A stretch of 64,000 bases of DNA from Emticicia soli (lineage in GTDB: Bacteria; Bacteroidota; Bacteroidia; Cytophagales; Spirosomataceae), in NCBI RefSeq assembly GCF_037860775.1, contig NZ_JBBEWC010000008.1:62001-126000 (forward strand), read 5' to 3'. The number at the start of each line of letters is the position of its first letter. The stretch's first letter is position 1. Below are positions 17,005 to 26,246 of the stretch, one piece after another. The position numbers and the translations under genes were made by a program. The notes beneath the pieces are model-generated. The model saw only the letters and a list, made by a program, of their open reading frames with translations. It was not told where the DNA came from and made no database searches.

Positions 17005-17835
17005 ATGTCAAAATTCTTTACAATAGAAATATCTGACCCAACTTACGAGCACGACAAGCTCCGTTGGATAACAGTAAAAAGCAAAGCCCTCAAAAAAAGA
17101 GCCGATGTAAGCATTTTTGTGCCAGCAGGCATCATTAAAGGCATCGTGATACTATTGCATGGCGTGTATGGTTCACATTGGGCATGGTCGCTCAAGGGAG
17201 GCGTACACAAAACTACTCAGCAACTGATTAATGAAGGCAAGATAGAACCCATGCTTTTGATTATGCCCTCTGACGGACTATTTGGCGACGGAAGCGCTTA
17301 TCTGCCTCACCACACCGAGAACTACGAAGACTGGATTGTTTCAGACCTCCGAAACCTAATTTATGAGATTCAGCCTGACCTGAATCCTGATTTACCATTA
17401 TTCATCACAGGACTATCGATGGGAGGTTACGGTGCTATGCGTTTGGGCGCAAAATACCCGCAGGTATTCAAGACTTTTTCGGGTCTATCATCAATCACCG
17501 AATTTGGACAACTGAAACAATTTCTGGAAAACGAAGACGATGCCCTATTGAAAGCAAACGTTTTGGCAGAAGAAAGCACCCTGCAATGGATGTTAGCCAA
17601 TAAAAGCCTTTTACCGCTATTCCGATTTGATTGTGGTAAAGAGGATATACTGATAGAAGCCAACCGCCAATTGCATGAAGAGCTGCAAGCAAACGATATT
17701 CCACATATTTACGAAGAGTACGAAGGTGCTCACGATTGGCCCTACTGGCAAGCCCATATAGTAGATACTTTGTTGTTTTTTAATGAATATTTAGTAAATA
17801 AGCGCTTGAGTGATTGGATACTCAACTTGCATTGA
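17005..17835 (+). CDS. Esterase of the esterase D/S-formylglutathione hydrolase-like family
   Basis: 276-residue alpha/beta hydrolase. The oxyanion-side 'ILLHGVYGSHWAWS', the nucleophile elbow 'GLSMGGYGA' (Ser in GxSxGG), an Asp/Glu region 'RFDCGKEDIL' and the late His in 'GAHDWPYW' give a complete triad. It has no signal peptide, so it is cytoplasmic. This arrangement matches putative esterase (PF00756) proteins such as FrmB/EstD and some acyl-transferring relatives. Its place right after a class III-like ADH supports S-formylthiol hydrolysis; other carboxyl esters are possible. Confidence 0.82.
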   Translation: MSKFFTIEISDPTYEHDKLRWITVKSKALKKRADVSIFVPAGIIKGIVILLHGVYGSHWAWSLKGGVHKTTQQLINEGKIEPMLLIMPSDGLFGDGSAYLPHHTENYEDWIVSDLRNLIYEIQPDLNPDLPLFITGLSMGGYGAMRLGAKYPQVFKTFSGLSSITEFGQLKQFLENEDDALLKANVLAEESTLQWMLANKSLLPLFRFDCGKEDILIEANRQLHEELQANDIPHIYEEYEGAHDWPYWQAHIVDTLLFFNEYLVNKRLSDWILNLH

Positions 17836-17843
17836 TTATTTTT

Positions 17844-18013
17844 TAAGTAAAAAGAAAATATTAATTGCTATTAAAATATTTTACCACGGAGGTTCACCAA
17901 GTTGAAAACACTGAGTTTCACGGAGCATTTCGAATTAGACATCGTGAAACTCTGTGCAAAACTCCGTACACTCTGTGGTAAAATATTGTTAATTAATTTT
18001 GTACCCTTACTTA
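17844..18013. repeat. 'accacggag' dispersed repeat, copy D
   Basis: Has the longest outer arm (aagtaaaaagaaaatattaa...), then 'attttaccacggaggttcac', and ends 'cactctgtggtaaaatattg' plus 'ttaattaattttgtaccctt'. The outer arms are shared with copies B (inverted) and E. It fills the gap between the esterase and pxpC. Confidence 0.85.
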
Positions 18014-18076
18014 TGAATATTTGTTTAAGAGTTAATACTCACCAACTTTAATCACTTAATCACTAAATCCCACTTC

Positions 18077-19027
18077 ATGCAATTCATAAAATCAGGTATA
18101 TTAAGCACTTATCAGGATACAGGTCGAAACACCTATCGGTATTTGGGTATAAATCCAAACGGCGCAATCGACCTCATGGCCGTTCGTTTGCTGAATATCC
18201 TGTTGCAGAATCAGGAAAACGAAGCCGCCATCGAAATCCATTTTCCATCGCCCGAAATATACTTCGAAAATAATACTATAATTGCCGTTGGAGGTGCGGA
18301 TTTTAACCCTTATCTGACTGATAAAAGCCAAAATGAAATTGAAATAAATAACTGGCAATGCACTTTTGTATCTGCTGGCACTACACTTAAATTTAAGAAA
18401 AGACATTGGGGTCAAAGAGCCTATATTGCCGTAAAAGGCGGCTTTCCGGCAACAGAATGGCTCGGAAGCAAAAGCACTAATAACCTGCTCGGCTTCAATG
18501 GCATAAGCCCCAATCATTACCTGTCAATACCCGAACACACAAAACCAGCAGTATTGCCCTATTTAGGTTTTTCTATGCGTCCGCCTTATTCGGCTTCGCC
18601 GACAATCAGGCTAATCAAAGGCAATGAGTTTGATGCACTTACAGCCGAAAGCAAAGAGCGTTTAGAAAAGCAAGAGTTTACTATAAGCCAACACTCAAAC
18701 CGCATGGGTTACCGCTTGGTAGGAGGGGCTTTAAGTTTAGAAAATCCTCTGGAATTAATCTCGTCGGCAGTAGATTTCGGCACAATCCAACTATTACCCG
18801 ACGGCCAACTGATTATACTGATGGCCGACCACCAGACAACCGGAGGGTACCCGAGGCTAGGCAATGTAATTAGTGCTGACCTGCCGATATTAGCGCAATG
18901 CGGCCCAAAAGACGTGCTCAAATTTCAATTCATCTCACAGGCCGAAGCCGAAGAATTGTTAATTTTGAGAGAAAAAGAAATAAAAAAACTAAAAGCGGGT
19001 ATTGATTTAGTTGAGACTTTTAGATAA
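18077..19027 (+). CDS. pxpC: 5-oxoprolinase subunit C (KipA-like, biotin-dependent carboxyltransferase family)
   Basis: 316 residues. 'SGILSTYQDTGRNTYRYLGI', 'NPNGAIDLMAVRLLN', 'AIEIHFPSPEI' and the C-terminal 'LPDGQLIILMADHQTTGGYPRLG' are signatures of the allophanate hydrolase subunit 2/PxpC family. It forms the catalytic complex with PxpB to phosphorylate and open 5-oxoproline, working with PxpA. It is followed 91 bp later by pxpA on the same strand; the partner pxpB is ~4 kb upstream. Confidence 0.93.
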   Translation: MQFIKSGILSTYQDTGRNTYRYLGINPNGAIDLMAVRLLNILLQNQENEAAIEIHFPSPEIYFENNTIIAVGGADFNPYLTDKSQNEIEINNWQCTFVSAGTTLKFKKRHWGQRAYIAVKGGFPATEWLGSKSTNNLLGFNGISPNHYLSIPEHTKPAVLPYLGFSMRPPYSASPTIRLIKGNEFDALTAESKERLEKQEFTISQHSNRMGYRLVGGALSLENPLELISSAVDFGTIQLLPDGQLIILMADHQTTGGYPRLGNVISADLPILAQCGPKDVLKFQFISQAEAEELLILREKEIKKLKAGIDLVETFR

Positions 19028-19118
19028 AAAAACTCTCCTAAGAAATCCTCTCCCCACAGTTGGGTCGAACCGCCGATGCGGATAGGGCAGGGTGAGGGGT
19101 TTTAAACCACAATGTAAC

Positions 19119-19874
19119 ATGCAACACATAGACCTTAACTGCGACATGGGCGAGTCGTTTGGTGCCTGGACAATGGGCAACGACGAAGCCCTGATGCAAT
19201 ACATTTCGTCGGCCAATATTGCTTGCGGCTTCCATGCCGGCGATGCCTCTATTATGCGCAAAACAGCCACCCTTGCCATGCAAAAAGGTGTAGCCATAGG
19301 CGCACACCCGGGTTTTGCCGATTTACAGGGCTTTGGCCGTAGAAATATGGCACTCAATGCACAAGAGGTTTACGATATTTGTGTTTATCAGATAGGCGCA
19401 ATGCTCAACGTAAGCAAAGCTATTGGTGCACATTTGCACCATGTAAAGCCTCATGGGGCTTTATATAATATGGCCGCTAAAGATGCAGCAATGGCGCAGG
19501 CCATAGCACAAGCAACAAAGGATAGCCAAGAAGATTTAATCCTTTATGGCCTATCAGGAAGTTTGCTGATTAGCGAAGCCGAAAAAATAGGACTAAGAAC
19601 AGCCTCCGAAGTTTTTGCCGACCGCACCTATCAGGCTGACGGTAGCCTTACGCCACGTACACAGCCAAACGCCATGATTGAAGATACCCATAAAGCCGTG
19701 GCGCAGGTTATCAGAATGGTAAAAGAGCAAACGGTGGTTTCAACCGAGGGCAAGATTGTACCAATCAAAGCCGATACCATTTGCATACATGGCGATGGCC
19801 CTCATGCCGTAGCTTTTGCCGAAGCCCTGAACGAAAAACTAAAAGCCGAGGGACTGATTATAAGGGCAGTATGA
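19119..19874 (+). CDS. pxpA: 5-oxoprolinase subunit A (LamB/YcsF family)
   Basis: 251 residues from ATG 19119; an in-frame GTG at 19092 lies inside a G-rich repeat-like stretch and adds non-conserved residues. 'MQHIDLNCDMGESFGAW' is the canonical N-terminus of PxpA. The conserved 'NIACGFHAGD' (residues 33-42), 'GAHPGFADLQGFGRR' and 'HLHHVKPHGALYN' supply the family's metal/catalytic His and Asp residues. It completes the PxpABC 5-oxoprolinase. The 91-bp leader contains a partial copy of the C-rich repeat seen at 20042-20140, interrupted by 'cgaaccgccgatgcgg'. Confidence 0.95.
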   Translation: MQHIDLNCDMGESFGAWTMGNDEALMQYISSANIACGFHAGDASIMRKTATLAMQKGVAIGAHPGFADLQGFGRRNMALNAQEVYDICVYQIGAMLNVSKAIGAHLHHVKPHGALYNMAAKDAAMAQAIAQATKDSQEDLILYGLSGSLLISEAEKIGLRTASEVFADRTYQADGSLTPRTQPNAMIEDTHKAVAQVIRMVKEQTVVSTEGKIVPIKADTICIHGDGPHAVAFAEALNEKLKAEGLIIRAV

Positions 19875-19997
19875 AAAAATAAGTGCTCTAGGCTTAAAAA
19901 TTAAAGATTTATTTGCTAATTCGTCCTTAAATAGAACACCACCGAATTATCAGGATTCACAACATAAACGTTCTCTGGAGTGCCTTATTTTGTTTGT

Positions 19998-20178
19998 GAG
20001 GCTATCTCAAAAGTTTTTTATACCAAATAATATTTGGAAAAGACCCCACCCTAACCCTCCCCAACAATGGGGAGGGGACAAAAAAGCCCCTCTCCCCACA
20101 GTTGGGGAGAGGGGTTGGGGAGTGGGGTCTCTACCTTGCCAAATAATATTTTATGCCGTTTTCTTTTGAGATAGCCTC
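19998..20178. repeat. 181-bp MITE-like element, copy 1
   Basis: Terminal inverted repeats gaggctatctcaaaag (19998-20013) and cttttgagatagcctc (20163-20178) are perfect. Inner arms 'ccaaataatattt' and a C-rich core that folds on itself ('cctctccccacagttgggg') follow. A copy of the same length with a handful of differences lies at 32434-32614. There is no coding capacity. The rest of the gap 19875-20290 holds no gene. Confidence 0.92.
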
Positions 20179-20290
20179 CTACTGTACGCACCTTAGCAGC
20201 AAAACTGTAAGAAATCAAAGAACGCTTATTTCTTGAAACCGAATTATTCGGTGTTAGATAAATTAGCAATTAATAACACTTACCGAAGAA

Positions 20291-21607
20291 ATGTTTCAAA
20301 AAAATCAGAAGAAAGTCCTGAATGCCTGGACAATGTACGATTGGGCCAATTCAGTACACAACCTTGTTATCATAACTGTTGTTTTTCCAATGTACTTTCT
20401 GGCTACCACATCAACCAAAGATGCCGACGGAAATGTTATCAACGATGTAGTAAATTTCTTTGGCTTTCAGGTACAAAACTCGGTTCTTTATTCTTATACT
20501 ATCTCGGTAGCTACGCTTTTACTGGTATTTCTGAACCCGATACTTACACCCTTGGCCGATTACAGCGGTCGCCGTAAGTTTTTCATGAAAATCTTCTGCT
20601 ACCTCGGTGCTGCCAGTTGTGCCTATTTCTATTTCTTTACTCGTGACAACGTATCGTTCGTAGTCGTGGCCTTTGGTCTTTCTATTATGGGTTGGGGCGG
20701 TAGTATCGTATTCTACAACTCATTTCTGCCCGAAATAGCCACCGAAGACCGTTTCGATAACCTGAGTGCCCGTGGTTTCATGATGGGCTATATCGGTAGC
20801 GTAATACTATTGGTTTTCAACCTGATTATGATAATGAAACCCGAGTTTGTTGGCCTAACCCAAGCCGATAGCGACTCAGGACTCACGGCCCGTATCTCGT
20901 TCCTTACGGTTGGTATCTGGTGGGCATTGTTTGCACAGATACCGTTTTATTACCTTCCAAAAGACCAGGTGCGACCACTAGCCGGCAATTGGCTAAGAAG
21001 TAGCTTTAGTGAGTTAGGAAAAGTATTAAAAGAAGTAAGACAAAATAAACTGGTTACCAAGTTTTTATTAGCCTTTTTGTTCTACGATATGGGCGTAATG
21101 ACCGTAATCTACGTAGCCACAATATTTGCCGATAAAATACTACACATCGAAAAAACTGGCCTTATTGTTACCCTTTTGCTTATTCAGCTAATAGCCATTC
21201 CGGGTTCGTTTTTGGCATCTTGGTTATCGAGCAAATTTGGTAATACCAAAGCCTTATTAATAGAGATTTTTGTTTGGGGTTTAATGCCACTGGCAGCCTA
21301 TTTTACCACAAGCCAATACGAGTTTTACGGCATTGCGGCCGTGGTTGGCTTGGTAATGGGTGGTATTCAGTCGCTTTCACGTTCTACGTATGCCAAACTG
21401 ATACCCGAAGGCACCGAAGACACCGCCTCATATTTTGGGTTTTATGATATTGTCGAAAAAATTGCCATCACCGTAGGCACGCTTTTGTTTGGTTTTGTTG
21501 AACAGATTACGGGCAATATGCGCAATTCTGTATTGGTGATACTTGTCTTTTTCATCATAGGCTTTTTGTTGATGATGCGAATCCCATCGAGAAAAATTTA
21601 TAATTAA
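20291..21607 (+). CDS. MFS transporter, UMF1/Atg22-like family
   Basis: 438 residues with 12 hydrophobic segments. 'VLNAWTMYDWANSVHNLVII' at the N-terminus is the hallmark of the UMF1 (Atg22-like, vacuole effluxer) branch of the major facilitator superfamily, as are 'GRRKFFM' in the first cytoplasmic loop and 'GGIQSLSRSTYAKLIPEG' in the second half. Substrates are unknown in bacteria; amino acid export is suggested only by the fungal relative. Single-gene unit with a strong terminator directly downstream. Confidence 0.9.
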   Translation: MFQKNQKKVLNAWTMYDWANSVHNLVIITVVFPMYFLATTSTKDADGNVINDVVNFFGFQVQNSVLYSYTISVATLLLVFLNPILTPLADYSGRRKFFMKIFCYLGAASCAYFYFFTRDNVSFVVVAFGLSIMGWGGSIVFYNSFLPEIATEDRFDNLSARGFMMGYIGSVILLVFNLIMIMKPEFVGLTQADSDSGLTARISFLTVGIWWALFAQIPFYYLPKDQVRPLAGNWLRSSFSELGKVLKEVRQNKLVTKFLLAFLFYDMGVMTVIYVATIFADKILHIEKTGLIVTLLLIQLIAIPGSFLASWLSSKFGNTKALLIEIFVWGLMPLAAYFTTSQYEFYGIAAVVGLVMGGIQSLSRSTYAKLIPEGTEDTASYFGFYDIVEKIAITVGTLLFGFVEQITGNMRNSVLVILVFFIIGFLLMMRIPSRKIYN

Positions 21608-21625
21608 TTCAATATACGAATGTTC

Positions 21626-21659
21626 AAAAATCCCTATCTTTGCAGGTAGGGATTTTTGT
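21626..21659 (+). terminator. Rho-independent terminator of the MFS gene
   Basis: AAAAATCCCTA pairs with TAGGGATTTTT around a 'tctttgcagg' loop, 18 bp after the stop codon, followed by T-rich sequence. Confidence 0.9.
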
Positions 21660-21728
21660 TTTGTGACTACCCGCTTGTAACGCACGCCCTATCACTCGTT
21701 GAACACACTTTATGAACCAAACTCTGTG

Positions 21729-21842
21729 ATGAAAAAGTATTTACCACTCTTTTTTGTGCTGTTTTCTGTTGTTGTGCCATTTGGCGCTCATTTCTGTATG
21801 TTGATTATAAAACCAATTCTACAATCGCAACCATCAAATTAA
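21729..21842 (+). CDS. Possible small secreted/membrane peptide (37 aa)
   Basis: ATG 21729 to TAA 21842 encodes MKKYLPLFFVLFSVVVPFGA followed by HFCMLIIKPILQSQPSN. The 'MKK' start and hydrophobic stretch look like a signal peptide or single membrane helix. It ends 21 bp before the next lipoprotein gene on the same strand. No homologue recognised; it could be a chance frame in AT-rich DNA. Confidence 0.35.
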   Translation: MKKYLPLFFVLFSVVVPFGAHFCMLIIKPILQSQPSN

Positions 21843-21863
21843 TTAATATTTCAAAAAAACGCT

Positions 21864-22613
21864 ATGCTAAGAAAATTTACTTTCCTTGCACTTATTGCTG
21901 TGTCTTGTGCAAAAGATGACAACTCTCCACTGGTTATTTCTGATGTTGAAATTAACCTCAAGTATGACAAACAACACCAGTATTCTATCAAAAGAGGTAA
22001 CAAAACATTAGACAACTCGGCTGTAAAATGGGAGCTTAATGACAAAAACCTTGGAACGATGGGTACCGATGGCTTATTCAAAGCCCGCAAAGTGGGTACT
22101 TCTCATGTAAATGTTACCTATAACGGAGCTCTGGCTCAAGGCAATATTAATGTAACGCCTTACAGCAATCTTTTCACAGAACCAATAATGAAATTTGGCT
22201 CATCTATGTCTGATATTAAGTATTTAGAAAAAAGAAAGAAAATTGCTGAAACTAATAATGGAATTATGTACGAAGGTGAAAATAGTAAAATACAACGTGT
22301 TGCGTATGTATTTGACAATGATAAACTAATCACAGCTTTGGTTATTTTTAAATCAACTACCGCAGTAGCAGAAGAAGCTGGTTTATTTTACAAAGAAAGA
22401 TACCCAAAAGTTGTTATTGGCGACCCATACATAATTTTTGTTGATGACGATAAAATTAAAATTGTTGGAATTGGTGTAGACGACGATTACGGTCTAGTAG
22501 CTATTTATGCACGTTCGGATGCAGGATTAAGAACGAATAGTTCTAAAGCCTTAACAGAAAAACATCGTAAAGTAATTAATGAATTAAAAGCGAAATTGGC
22601 TAGCAGTAAATAA
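21864..22613 (+). CDS. Putative lipoprotein with an N-terminal bacterial Ig-like (BIG2-type) domain
   Basis: 249 residues. A short hydrophobic leader ends at 'LIAVSCAKDD' with Cys15 as likely lipidation site; the following Asp fits a non-canonical surface/inner sorting signal. Residues ~22-95 resemble a BIG2 domain ('VKWELNDKNLGTMGTDGLFKA' then 'VGTSHVNVTYNG'). The C-terminal ~150 residues ('YVFDNDKLITALVIFKSTTA') are unrecognised and may be a small alpha/beta domain. Likely envelope-located. A hairpin 20 bp after the stop suggests monocistronic transcription. Confidence 0.7.
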   Translation: MLRKFTFLALIAVSCAKDDNSPLVISDVEINLKYDKQHQYSIKRGNKTLDNSAVKWELNDKNLGTMGTDGLFKARKVGTSHVNVTYNGALAQGNINVTPYSNLFTEPIMKFGSSMSDIKYLEKRKKIAETNNGIMYEGENSKIQRVAYVFDNDKLITALVIFKSTTAVAEEAGLFYKERYPKVVIGDPYIIFVDDDKIKIVGIGVDDDYGLVAIYARSDAGLRTNSSKALTEKHRKVINELKAKLASSK

Positions 22614-22632
22614 TGCTGCATAAATTGGTACA

Positions 22633-22662
22633 ACAAATGGGCAGGTAACTGCTCATTTGTGT
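22633..22662 (+). terminator. Hairpin after the Ig-domain lipoprotein
   Basis: ACAAATGGGCAG and CTGCTCATTTGT form a 12-bp stem with one G-T pair and a 4-nt loop, followed by 'gttta'. The T-tract is weak. The remaining 380 bp before the next gene hold no convincing feature. Confidence 0.55.
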
Positions 22663-23046
22663 TTATAAGCTATTAACTAAGCTAAATATTAGCACAATGT
22701 TCTCTTTTTTTGTTAATTTTGCCCTGTATTCAGCTACTACACCCACCAAAAATGCGTGTTAGCTATTTATCAATTAGTAAAAAAGAAATTCGGTTCTACT
22801 ATATATTCCGAAACTCTCGCTAAATTACCGTCAACAAACAAACCAGAGGTAGTCAATCACCTCATCGAATGGCATTAATAGTTTTTTATCTTCGATAGCC
22901 TTAAGATGTCCAAAACTAGTAATGTACAATAGCATACCTTTATTTAGAGTAGAATATTTTGTTTTTGTTTAGAATTTAGAAAAAGTGTAAGCATTTTGTA
23001 TCTATTGCTTTCCTAAACATAGATACGCTTACGTACATAAGCCTTT

Positions 23047-24162
23047 ATGAAAGTCCTTTTCGATCATCAATCCTTTTCGGGTGCAAAATTTGGAGGTGTA
23101 GCAAGATATTTTTATGACCTGATGCATAACCTGAAATACCACCAGGGGGTACAAGTTAGTTTATCATTACTTTTTTCAAATAACGAGTATCTGAAAAATG
23201 CCGACGTGAAGAAACCCATGCCTTTTGGTTATTTTCTTGGCCCGGGGCTTACCAATACCTTGTTTTCGCATATCAATAGAGCTAATAGTGCTTTTCAGAT
23301 AACCCGTCATAACTACGATATTTTTCATCCGACATATTTCAACGATTATTTCAAGACATTTCTTGGTAAAACACCTTACGTAATCACACATCACGATGCC
23401 ATTCCTGAGAAATTCGGCGATAAATATGCCTCGCTCGATGGTTTCACTAAAGATTACAAGCAGCGTGTGCTAGACAATGCGGCCAGAATAATTGCCGTTT
23501 CGGAAAACACTAAAAACGACCTGCTCGAAATATTTAATATTGCGCCCGAAAAAATAGATGTAGTACATCACTCAACGCATTTTGCAACTTATAAGCCTGA
23601 CGACGATTTTGATATTGCAACCCCCGAAAGATACCTCTTGTATGTCGGGAATCGGGACAACTACAAAAATTTTGATGTTTTTTTGAGAGCCATAGCACCT
23701 ATTCTGAAAAAACAGCCAGACCTGCACCTGATGTGTGCCGGCAACGGAAAGTTTACCGATATTGAGCAAAAGTTGTTTTATGAGCTAGGCATACACAAGC
23801 AAGTGTTGCACCAGGAAATTCAGAATGATGATGTTTTGTATCGAATCTATCAGAAAGCCACGGCGTTTGTGTATCCCTCATTATACGAAGGCTTTGGTAT
23901 TCCTATCCTCGAGGCTTTTGCCTGTGGGTGTCCGGTTGTGTTGAGTAATACTTCATGTTTCCCCGAGGTAGCACAAAATGCTGCGCTGTATTTCGACCCC
24001 AAAAATAGAGAGAATATCACCCACGAGGTTGAAAGGCTGCTTGACAATGCCGAACTAAAGTTGGAACTGGTGAAAAAAGGTTATGAGCGCCTGAAAGACT
24101 TTTCGCCTGGCAATACAGCCAGAAAGACTTTAGATACATATAAAAAGGTGCTCGGAAAGTAA
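23047..24162 (+). CDS. Glycosyltransferase family 4 protein
   Basis: 371 residues in a GT-B fold. The N-terminal 'DHQSFSGAKFGGVARYFYDL' binds the acceptor loop region. The donor half carries the GT4 signature E281-x7-E289 in 'SLYEGFGIPILEAFACGCPV', with nucleotide-sugar contacts in 'LLYVGNRDNYKNFD'. It probably transfers mannose or a related sugar from a nucleotide diphosphate donor to a polysaccharide or lipid carrier. A second glycosyltransferase follows after 88 bp on the same strand, suggesting a common pathway. Confidence 0.88.
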   Translation: MKVLFDHQSFSGAKFGGVARYFYDLMHNLKYHQGVQVSLSLLFSNNEYLKNADVKKPMPFGYFLGPGLTNTLFSHINRANSAFQITRHNYDIFHPTYFNDYFKTFLGKTPYVITHHDAIPEKFGDKYASLDGFTKDYKQRVLDNAARIIAVSENTKNDLLEIFNIAPEKIDVVHHSTHFATYKPDDDFDIATPERYLLYVGNRDNYKNFDVFLRAIAPILKKQPDLHLMCAGNGKFTDIEQKLFYELGIHKQVLHQEIQNDDVLYRIYQKATAFVYPSLYEGFGIPILEAFACGCPVVLSNTSCFPEVAQNAALYFDPKNRENITHEVERLLDNAELKLELVKKGYERLKDFSPGNTARKTLDTYKKVLGK

Positions 24163-24250
24163 ATCTTTTATATTTATCGCACTTGAGTTTTATCAATACA
24201 ACGCTGTGTTTACAGCAGTTTTATTATTAACCGAACCGAAAATACAAATT

Positions 24251-25435
24251 ATGCGAGTAATTATTTGTGATATTTATGTGAAATTAGTAGGGCATAATTT
24301 AGGGCATATACAAAATATATTACGTTTTTTAGAACAAAACCCAAGCGAAACCGAATATGTGTTTTTGCTGAATCCTGAGGCCAAAACAATACCTTCTATA
24401 CGCACATCGGCTAAAAACGTACAGATAACTTTCTTTACCGACGAAGAATTTGCACCACATACATCGGGCATTAGCCTGATAAAATCGACCCAGTTTCTCT
24501 GGAAAACCATCACAAAATATATAAACGACTGGAAAGCCGACAAGCTTATATTGATGATGGTCGATATGTTTCAGCATACTATAGGCAGTAGCCGAACTCC
24601 CTGCCAGATTACAGGTATTATGTTTAACCCTTATCCGAGGGTGATTCCGGCGGCAGATACGCTTCGTGCCAAACAGCAAACCGCCATTACCAAAGCCCGC
24701 AAGATATTTACTTCGTGGTGGATGATACGCAATAAGCAGTTGAAGAAAGTATTTATCTTTAACGACAGGCAAACGGTAAAAAACATGAATGAAACACTGG
24801 GCACAAAAGTATTTACTTACCTGCCCGACCCCGTTTATGATTATCCATCAAGAGCCGATTTAGTAATAAGAGAAAAATATAAAATTGCTGCCAACCGAAA
24901 AATATTGCTGGCTTTTGGCATGATAGACAGCAAAAAAAATGTGGCGAATCTGCTGCGAGGTTTGCAGGAACTAACAGCAGATGAAGCCGCTAAGGCTTGT
25001 TTGCTGGTAGTAGGTAAAATAAGAGCCGAATATGAAGAGCCATTGGCCGAAGCCATTGCAGAAGCAAAAAAACTACGCCCTGAGCTTCAAGTTGAACTGG
25101 AAAGCCGATTTGTTGACGACGACGAGATGGAATCTTTTGTTGGGCAGAGCGACGTTATCTCTCTGGCCTATGTAAACTTCTATTCATCAAGCGGCGTTAT
25201 CGGCTTGGCTTCAAGGCATAATAAGCCTATCATTGCCACCAAATTTGGTGTAGTAGGCGACCAAACCCGTGAATATAAACTTGGCTTAACCGTAGACGGC
25301 CACAAACCAGAAGAAATAAAAGCGGCTTTTCAGTATTTTTTAAATACTGCCAAGCCAGAATATCCACAAAGAGCGGCTCAGTTTGTAGCCGAACACACCA
25401 GCGAAGCCTTTATCAGAACATTGCTGGAGTTGTAA
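24251..25435 (+). CDS. Glycosyltransferase (GT-B, family 4-like)
   Basis: 394 residues from ATG 24251; the longer frame starts with GTG at 24206. 'GHNLGHIQNILRFLEQNPSE' at the N-terminus and 'KILLAFGMIDSKKNVANLLRGL' in the donor half fit a GT-B glycosyltransferase. The region 'VISLAYVNFYSSSGVIGLAS' occupies the place of the usual E-x7-E motif but lacks its first glutamate, as seen in divergent GT4 relatives. Same strand and close to the preceding glycosyltransferase, so probably one operon. Donor and acceptor unknown. Confidence 0.75.
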   Translation: MRVIICDIYVKLVGHNLGHIQNILRFLEQNPSETEYVFLLNPEAKTIPSIRTSAKNVQITFFTDEEFAPHTSGISLIKSTQFLWKTITKYINDWKADKLILMMVDMFQHTIGSSRTPCQITGIMFNPYPRVIPAADTLRAKQQTAITKARKIFTSWWMIRNKQLKKVFIFNDRQTVKNMNETLGTKVFTYLPDPVYDYPSRADLVIREKYKIAANRKILLAFGMIDSKKNVANLLRGLQELTADEAAKACLLVVGKIRAEYEEPLAEAIAEAKKLRPELQVELESRFVDDDEMESFVGQSDVISLAYVNFYSSSGVIGLASRHNKPIIATKFGVVGDQTREYKLGLTVDGHKPEEIKAAFQYFLNTAKPEYPQRAAQFVAEHTSEAFIRTLLEL

Positions 25436-25469
25436 TATATGCTTGTTGGGGCAAACTTTCAGTTCGCTT

Positions 25470-26132
25470 TTATCTATGCTTTGTTACGCCAACCTGCTCG
25501 CAAAACTCTAGCACAGGGCAGGTGCTGCATTTGGGTAAATTACCTGTGCATATATGTTTACCAAAAGGCATTAGCAAGCGGTTAATATCAATCCATTGCG
25601 CAATTGGTACTTTGGCTTCCAGTTGTTTAAGCGTCTTTTCAGGTTGGTTTGTTTCTACAAATCCCCAGCGATTAACTACCCGATGCACATGAATATCTAC
25701 ACTTATGGCGGCTTGTCCGGCTGCTACACCCAATGCAAGATTAGCACATTTAGGCCCAACGCCCTTCATGGCTGTTAGTTTTTCAAAGTCGGCGGGTAGT
25801 TTTCCACCATATTCTTCAATAGCTGTTTTAGCAATGCCCAGCATCGTATAAGCCTTTTGCTCGGGGTAAGAGCTCCCAAATAGTATTTGCGCCAGGTTTT
25901 CGGGGCTTAGTTGCAAAATTTCCTGCGGTGTGCGGGCTACTTCAAAGAGTTTTAGTGAAACCGGAATCGTAGTTTCGTCAAAAGTACGAATAGAAACAAT
26001 GCAAGAAATCAGTTGCTCAAATAAAGAATTATAGCCACGCTCGGCCAACTCAAACATAGCAGCTTTCGGAAAAGGCTTAACGGCCTGCTCAATGCGGGCA
26101 AGCATAAGCGTGAGGTCAAAGTTGGGCTTCAT
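25470..26132 (-). CDS. nth: Endonuclease III-type DNA glycosylase/AP lyase
   Basis: 220 residues from ATG 26132 (the longer frame would run through the neighbour's terminator). The helix-hairpin-helix 'LTAMKGVGPKCANLAL' contains the catalytic Lys128, and Asp146 in 'SVDIHVHRV' is the conserved acid. A 4Fe-4S cluster motif C195-x6-C202-x2-C205-x5-C211 closes the protein. It excises oxidised pyrimidines and nicks the abasic site in base excision repair. The nucleotide pocket deviates somewhat from E. coli Nth (for example 'VSIRTFDETTIPV' where Nth has 'LSAQATDVSVNKA'), so substrate range may differ. Confidence 0.9.
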   Translation of the reverse strand: MKPNFDLTLMLARIEQAVKPFPKAAMFELAERGYNSLFEQLISCIVSIRTFDETTIPVSLKLFEVARTPQEILQLSPENLAQILFGSSYPEQKAYTMLGIAKTAIEEYGGKLPADFEKLTAMKGVGPKCANLALGVAAGQAAISVDIHVHRVVNRWGFVETNQPEKTLKQLEAKVPIAQWIDINRLLMPFGKHICTGNLPKCSTCPVLEFCEQVGVTKHR

Positions 26133-26187
26133 AACAGAGTTTTGTCGTAAATATCTGAGTAACAAAAAATCTGTGCCACTTATAAAT

Positions 26188-26222
26188 GCAAAAAAGCTGG
26201 CCAAATCAAGTTTAGCCAGCTT
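26188..26222 (-). terminator. Rho-independent terminator of the epimerase gene
   Basis: On the minus strand AAGCTGGC pairs with GCCAGCTT around a 13-nt loop, followed by six or more T. It lies ~25 bp after the epimerase stop. Confidence 0.88.
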
Positions 26223-26246
26223 CTGTATATTTACAAGTCTAATTTC

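Noticed and set aside
20051..20269. Open frame on the minus strand in the MITE
   Set aside because: Same frame recurs in copy 2 (32487-32681) as a by-product of the repeat; encodes low-complexity Pro/Gly sequence.
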